Assembly: GCF_000160775.2 (NCBI RefSeq)
Contig: NZ_CM001024.1
Location: 285,016-349,015, forward strand
DNA length: 64,000 bases
From: Aeromicrobium marinum DSM 15272
Lineage (GTDB): Bacteria; Actinomycetota; Actinomycetes; Propionibacteriales; Nocardioidaceae
Reading direction: 5' to 3'
Below, one piece after another: positions 60,371 to 64,000 of this stretch (the first letter of the stretch is position 1; each line of letters opens with the position of its first letter). Under the pieces are notes generated by a model that did no database searches, was not told the DNA's origin, and was given only the letters and a program-made list of their open reading frames with translations. The position numbers were made by a program, and so were the translations under genes.

Positions 60371-62048
60371 CCCCAGGCTCCGTGCCTGGCAGCGCACCGC
60401 CCTCGAGACCTATCAGCGGCGACAGCCTCGGGACTTCCTGGCGGTGGCGACGCCCGGCGCCGGCAAGACGACGTTCGCCCTGACTCTCGCGGCCGACCTG
60501 CTGCACCGCGGCGTGGTCGAGCGGGTGGTGGTGGTGGCACCCACGGACCACCTCAAGACGCAGTGGGCCCACGCCGCCGCCGGTGCGGGCATCTCGCTGG
60601 ACCCCGGGGTCGCCGGCTCGGGCGCGCTCGGGGCGGGATTCCAGGGATTCGTCGTCACCTACGCCGGTCTGGCCGTCAACCCGGCGGCGTTCCGGGTGCG
60701 CATCGAGCACCGTCGCACCTTCGTGATCCTCGACGAGGTGCACCACGCCGCCGACGCGCTCAGCTGGGGCGAGGCCGTCCGCGAGGCGTGCGAGCCGGCC
60801 GAACGGCGCCTCGCCCTGACCGGCACCCCGTTCCGCTCCGACGACCACCCGATCCCGTTCGTCACCTATGCACCGGCCGACGACGGGACGACCACGAGCG
60901 TCGCCGACCACTCCTACGGGTACGGCTCGGCCCTGCGAGACGGCGTGGTGCGGCCCGTGCTGTTCATGGCCTACTCCGGTGCGATGCACTGGCGCACGCG
61001 GGCCGGCGACGAGATGGTCGCTCGGCTGGGCGAGCCGTTGACCCGTGATGCCACGGCGCAGGCGTTGCGGACCGCTCTCGACCCGGCCGGGTCGTGGATC
61101 CCTCAGGTGCTCCGGGCGGCCCACACGCGGCTGCTGGAGGTGCGACGCGACGTGCCGGACGCGGGTGGTCTGGTGATCGCCAGCGACCAGCAGTCGGCGC
61201 GGGCGTATGCCGCGATCCTGCGTGAGATCGCCGGGGTCGACCCGGTCGTGGTGCTGTCGGACGATGCCGGTGCCAGCCAGCGGATCGCGGAGTTCTCGGC
61301 CGGCATGGAGCCCTGGATGGTCGCCGTGCGGATGGTCAGCGAGGGCGTCGACATCCCACGACTGTCGGTCGGGGTCTACGCCACGACCACGGCCACCTCG
61401 CTGTTCTTCGCCCAGGCGGTCGGCCGGTTCGTCCGGCTGCGTCGTCGGGGGGAGACCGCCACGATCTTCCTGCCCAGCGTGCCCGCCCTGCTGGGCCACG
61501 CCGGCGACCTGGAGACCCAGCGCGACCACGTCCTGGGTCGACCCGTCGACGACGCGGCCGACCTGTTCGCGGCCGAGGCCGAGCTCCTCGCCCGGGCGCA
61601 GCAGTCCGAGGCGGCCTCGGCGGACGAGCTCGGCACGTACAAGGCGCTGGGCAGCGACGCCTCGTTCGACCGGGTGCTCTACGACGGTGGCGAGTTCGGC
61701 TACGAGAGCCTCTCCGACGACGGCGAGGAGCTGGACTTCCTGGGCATCCCGGGCCTGCTCGACCCCGAGCAGGTGGCCGAGCTGCTGCAGCGGTCCCGCC
61801 GTCAGCGCAAGCCCGCCACGCCGGCTGCGGTGCGCGAGGAGGTGCTCTTCGAGCAGCGGGGAGCCCTGCGGCGCGAGCTCAACGGGCTGGTCGGGGCGTG
61901 GCACCACCGCACCGGTGAGCCGCACGGCGTCATCCACACCCGGCTGCGGTCGGGCACCGGCGGACCTCCGGCGGCGTCCGCCTCGTCGGCGGTGCTGCAG
62001 CAGCGGATCGACCTGATCCGGTCGTGGGCCCTGCGCGCGTCGAGCTGA
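60363..62048 (+). CDS. DEAD/DEAH-box helicase
   Basis: A 561-residue superfamily 2 helicase. ATPGAGKTTFAL (near residue 29), ILDEVHHAADALSWGEA (near 122), LTGTPFRSD and SEGVDIPRLSVGVYATT...QAVGRFVRLR (motifs V-VI) are present. An N-terminal LRAWQRTALETY Q-motif-like line is typical of the RadD/XPB-like group. Substrate DNA or RNA is not known. The pair DUF3039-helicase is common in actinobacteria. GTG start. Confidence 0.88.
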   Translation: MSSPRLRAWQRTALETYQRRQPRDFLAVATPGAGKTTFALTLAADLLHRGVVERVVVVAPTDHLKTQWAHAAAGAGISLDPGVAGSGALGAGFQGFVVTYAGLAVNPAAFRVRIEHRRTFVILDEVHHAADALSWGEAVREACEPAERRLALTGTPFRSDDHPIPFVTYAPADDGTTTSVADHSYGYGSALRDGVVRPVLFMAYSGAMHWRTRAGDEMVARLGEPLTRDATAQALRTALDPAGSWIPQVLRAAHTRLLEVRRDVPDAGGLVIASDQQSARAYAAILREIAGVDPVVVLSDDAGASQRIAEFSAGMEPWMVAVRMVSEGVDIPRLSVGVYATTTATSLFFAQAVGRFVRLRRRGETATIFLPSVPALLGHAGDLETQRDHVLGRPVDDAADLFAAEAELLARAQQSEAASADELGTYKALGSDASFDRVLYDGGEFGYESLSDDGEELDFLGIPGLLDPEQVAELLQRSRRQRKPATPAAVREEVLFEQRGALRRELNGLVGAWHHRTGEPHGVIHTRLRSGTGGPPAASASSAVLQQRIDLIRSWALRASS

Positions 62049-62074
62049 CCCTGGTGGCCCGGGCCGCCGCCCGC

Positions 62075-62080
62075 TAGGAT
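62075..62080 (+). promoter_or_regulatory. Leaderless -10 box of the MpaB-family gene
   Basis: TAGGAT ends 7 nt before the ATG at 62088 and decides against the in-frame ATG at 62079, which overlaps the box. Confidence 0.55.
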
Positions 62081-62087
62081 GCGAGTC

Positions 62088-62993
62088 ATGATTCGCATTT
62101 CATCGTGGCGGTCCCGTCGACGCGACCACTGGCAGCGCGAGGTCGACCGGCTCGACCCCGCCACCGACCACGGCCGGATCGCCCAGATCCTGGCCCTGCA
62201 CGAGTTCCCCTGGGACCTCCAGCAGGCCCTGAGCTTCGCCCTGTTCCGCACCTACGCGGTGCCGTCGATCGGCCGGCTGCTGTACGACACCGGCCAGTTC
62301 ACGACCGACACCCAGAAGCGGCACGACGACACCGTCCTGGTGCTCGAGTCGGTGCTCGACCACGGCACCGAGTCGGCGGACGGTCGGGCGGCGATCCGCC
62401 GCATGAACCAGATGCACGGCAGCTACGACATCAGCAACGACGACATGCGCTACGTGCTCGCCACGTTCGTGGTGATGCCGGTGCGGTGGATCGCCGACCA
62501 CGGCTACCGACCGCTCACGGCGACCGAGATCGACGCCACCACCCGCTACTACGCCCGACTGGGTGCCCTCATGGGCATCAAGGACCTGCCGGAGGACTAC
62601 GTGGGGTTCTCCGACCTGCTCGACGCCTACGAGGCCGAGCACTTCGTCTATGACCCCAAGAGCCGCGCCGTGGCCGACTCGACGCTCGAGCTGCTCGTGT
62701 CGTTCTACCCCAGGCCGCTGCGCGGTGCCGTCGAGCTGTTCAGCCGCAGCCTCATGGACCAGCCGCTGCTCGACGCGTTCGGGTACGAGCGGCCGCCCGG
62801 CTGGGCGGTCTCGGCCTCGCGGCGGGCCCTGCGCCTGCGGGCGGCGTTCGTCCGCCGCCTCCCGCCGCGGCTGACCCCCACCTACGCACGGGATCTCGCG
62901 CGGGTGCGGTCGTACCCCAACGGCTACCTGGTGGAGCGGCTCGGCACCTTCCCGTCGACGATGCCCGACCTCGACGACGAGCGGGTCGCCTAG
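62088..62993 (+). CDS. Oxygenase MpaB-family (DUF2236) protein
   Basis: A 301-residue protein with conserved FPWDLQQALSFALFRTYAVP, RRMNQMHGSYDISNDDMRYVLATFV and a DYVGFSDLL-YEAEHFVYD segment, as in the MpaB/Lcp-like haem-oxygenase fold family. The His in MHGSYD is a candidate haem ligand. Substrate unknown; oxidative cleavage of long hydrophobic chains is known for relatives. Confidence 0.85.
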   Translation: MIRISSWRSRRRDHWQREVDRLDPATDHGRIAQILALHEFPWDLQQALSFALFRTYAVPSIGRLLYDTGQFTTDTQKRHDDTVLVLESVLDHGTESADGRAAIRRMNQMHGSYDISNDDMRYVLATFVVMPVRWIADHGYRPLTATEIDATTRYYARLGALMGIKDLPEDYVGFSDLLDAYEAEHFVYDPKSRAVADSTLELLVSFYPRPLRGAVELFSRSLMDQPLLDAFGYERPPGWAVSASRRALRLRAAFVRRLPPRLTPTYARDLARVRSYPNGYLVERLGTFPSTMPDLDDERVA

Positions 62994-63038
62994 GCGGGAG
63001 CCGGGAAGAGCCGCGACCCGCGTGGCGTTGACCCGGGG

Positions 63039-64000
63039 GTGAAGCTCTCCGTCCTGGACCTCGTGCCCCTCCGCTCCGACCAGAGCACCGGCGACGCGCT
63101 CGCGGCGTCGACCGCCGTCGCCCAGGCGGCGGACCGAGCCGGGTACACCCGGTACTGGATCGCCGAGCACCACAACATGCCGGCCGTCGCCGCCACCAGC
63201 CCGCCGGTGATCATCGCCCATCTGGCGTCCCGCACGTCGTCGATCCGGGTCGGTTCGGGGGGAGTGATGCTGCCCAACCACGCGCCGCTGGCGGTGGCGG
63301 AGCAGTTCGCGCTGCTGGAGGCGATGCACCCCGGCCGCATCGACCTCGGCATCGGCCGGGCGCCCGGGTCGGACCCGGTCACCTCGATGGCCTTGCGGGG
63401 GCCGGCCGGCAGGGACGACACCGACGTGCAGCGGTTCCCGCAGTACCTCGAGGACGTCGTGGCGCTGATGGGCGCCGACGGGGTGCGGGTTCCCGTCCCG
63501 CGGCAGGAGTACGTGCTCCGGGCGACGCCCGCGGCCCGGACCGAACCCGCCCTGTGGCTGCTGGGCTCGTCCTTGTACTCCGCCCGGCTGGCTGCCGCCC
63601 AGGGCCTGCCCTACGTGTTCGCCCACCACTTCTCCGGACAGGGCACGGCCGAGGCGCTGGCCACCTACCGCCGCGAGTTCGTGCCGAGCGCCCGGTGCGC
63701 GGCGCCGACCACCTTCCTCACCGTCAACGCGTCGGTCGCGCCCACCCACGCCGACGCCGTGGCGGCCGCACTGCCGCAGATGCAGCTGATGGCGCGGTTG
63801 CTCGGCGGACTGCCGCTCCGTGCGATCGACCTCGTGGAGGACGCGGCCGAGGTCGAGCTGCCGCCGCGCCTCCAGGAGCTGGTCGAGGCGGGTCTGGCCC
63901 GGGCGGTGCTCGGTGCCCCGGACGACGCGGCGGACCAGCTCCGGCGTCTGGCCGAGCAGTTCGAGGTCGACGAGGTGATGGTCAACCCCATCGGTTCGGC
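63039..64000 (+). CDS. LLM-class flavin-dependent oxidoreductase, 5' part
   Basis: A luciferase-like monooxygenase-fold protein cut by the window end after 320 codons; no stop seen. It begins LSVLDLVPLRSDQSTGDALA and has YWIAEHHNMP, GSGGVMLPNHAPLAVAEQFA and HPGRIDLGIGRAPGSDP, the MsnO8-type LLM signature. Flavin (FMN or F420) is expected; substrate unknown. GTG at 63039 fits the family N-terminus. Confidence 0.88.
   Translation, partial: MKLSVLDLVPLRSDQSTGDALAASTAVAQAADRAGYTRYWIAEHHNMPAVAATSPPVIIAHLASRTSSIRVGSGGVMLPNHAPLAVAEQFALLEAMHPGRIDLGIGRAPGSDPVTSMALRGPAGRDDTDVQRFPQYLEDVVALMGADGVRVPVPRQEYVLRATPAARTEPALWLLGSSLYSARLAAAQGLPYVFAHHFSGQGTAEALATYRREFVPSARCAAPTTFLTVNASVAPTHADAVAAALPQMQLMARLLGGLPLRAIDLVEDAAEVELPPRLQELVEAGLARAVLGAPDDAADQLRRLAEQFEVDEVMVNPIGS

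Overview
The window is high-GC actinobacterial DNA, most likely from a Nocardioidaceae-type organism (Aeromicrobium/Nocardioides-like). The genus is inference. The evidence is very high GC with heavy GTG start use, many leaderless promoters, actinobacteria-restricted families (DUF3117, DUF3039, DUF3048), the alkB-rubA-rubA-rubB-tetR alkane operon, a sigE/anti-sigma/tatB/mrp neighbourhood like that of mycobacteria, the nei2-lhr pair, and a tmRNA whose tag reads ADSKRTDFALAA. No prophage, plasmid, IS element or CRISPR array was seen.

Layout. 1-7569: a Tad/Flp pilus locus (two Flp pilins, TadE, a TadG-like protein, CpaB, CpaE, TadA, TadB, TadC), mostly joined by 4-bp overlaps; no prepilin peptidase is in view. 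7570-11427: alkane hydroxylase operon behind a palindrome-rich promoter, with an odd 83-bp insertion between alkB and the first rubredoxin gene. 11491-14816: a secreted beta-helix protein and, convergent to it, a protein O-mannosyltransferase. 14850-18170: three copies of a modular palindromic repeat lying upstream of the promoters of pmt, rsmI and purE and flanking a gene for an endonuclease-fold protein. 18690-27483: mqo, an FMN-binding protein, an acyl-CoA dehydrogenase, a VOC protein, dapE, a LOG-family protein, tag, a methyltransferase and DUF3117.

27488-37026: the envelope-stress neighbourhood, with an O-methyltransferase divergent from sigE, the anti-sigma factor, a 1262-residue secreted protein where mycobacteria have htrA, then tatB, mrp, a DUF1003 protein and a soluble MgtE-N/CBS protein on the other strand. 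37066-42407: lipid genes (an HSL-type esterase divergent from a WS/DGAT acyltransferase, and an acyl-CoA dehydrogenase) plus a DMT exporter. 42408-43161: ssrA, followed by a 26-bp perfect hairpin and tandem repeats resembling the tmRNA 3' end.

43162-48276: a Kef-type antiporter and two surface proteins, an ice-binding-fold protein and a choice-of-anchor I protein, both with LPxxG-like tails. 48365-57382: pterin dehydratase, VKOR, a Baeyer-Villiger monooxygenase, nei2, lhr and a DUF3048 lipoprotein. 57386-64000: TetR and MerR regulators, YqgE, DUF3039, a helicase, an MpaB-family oxygenase and a truncated luciferase-like oxidoreductase.

Together the genes suggest a hydrocarbon- and lipid-using soil or water actinobacterium with a well-equipped cell surface: pili that may adhere to surfaces, AlkB to oxidise alkanes, acyl-CoA dehydrogenases to degrade the acids, and WS/DGAT to store lipid. 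This physiological picture is inference. The most unusual DNA is non-coding: the GGGCGGTG...ACCGAATG repeat family, the alkB-rubA insertion that can fold over a ribosome binding site, the rearranged DNA behind ssrA, and an 18-bp back-to-back promoter between merR and yqgE.
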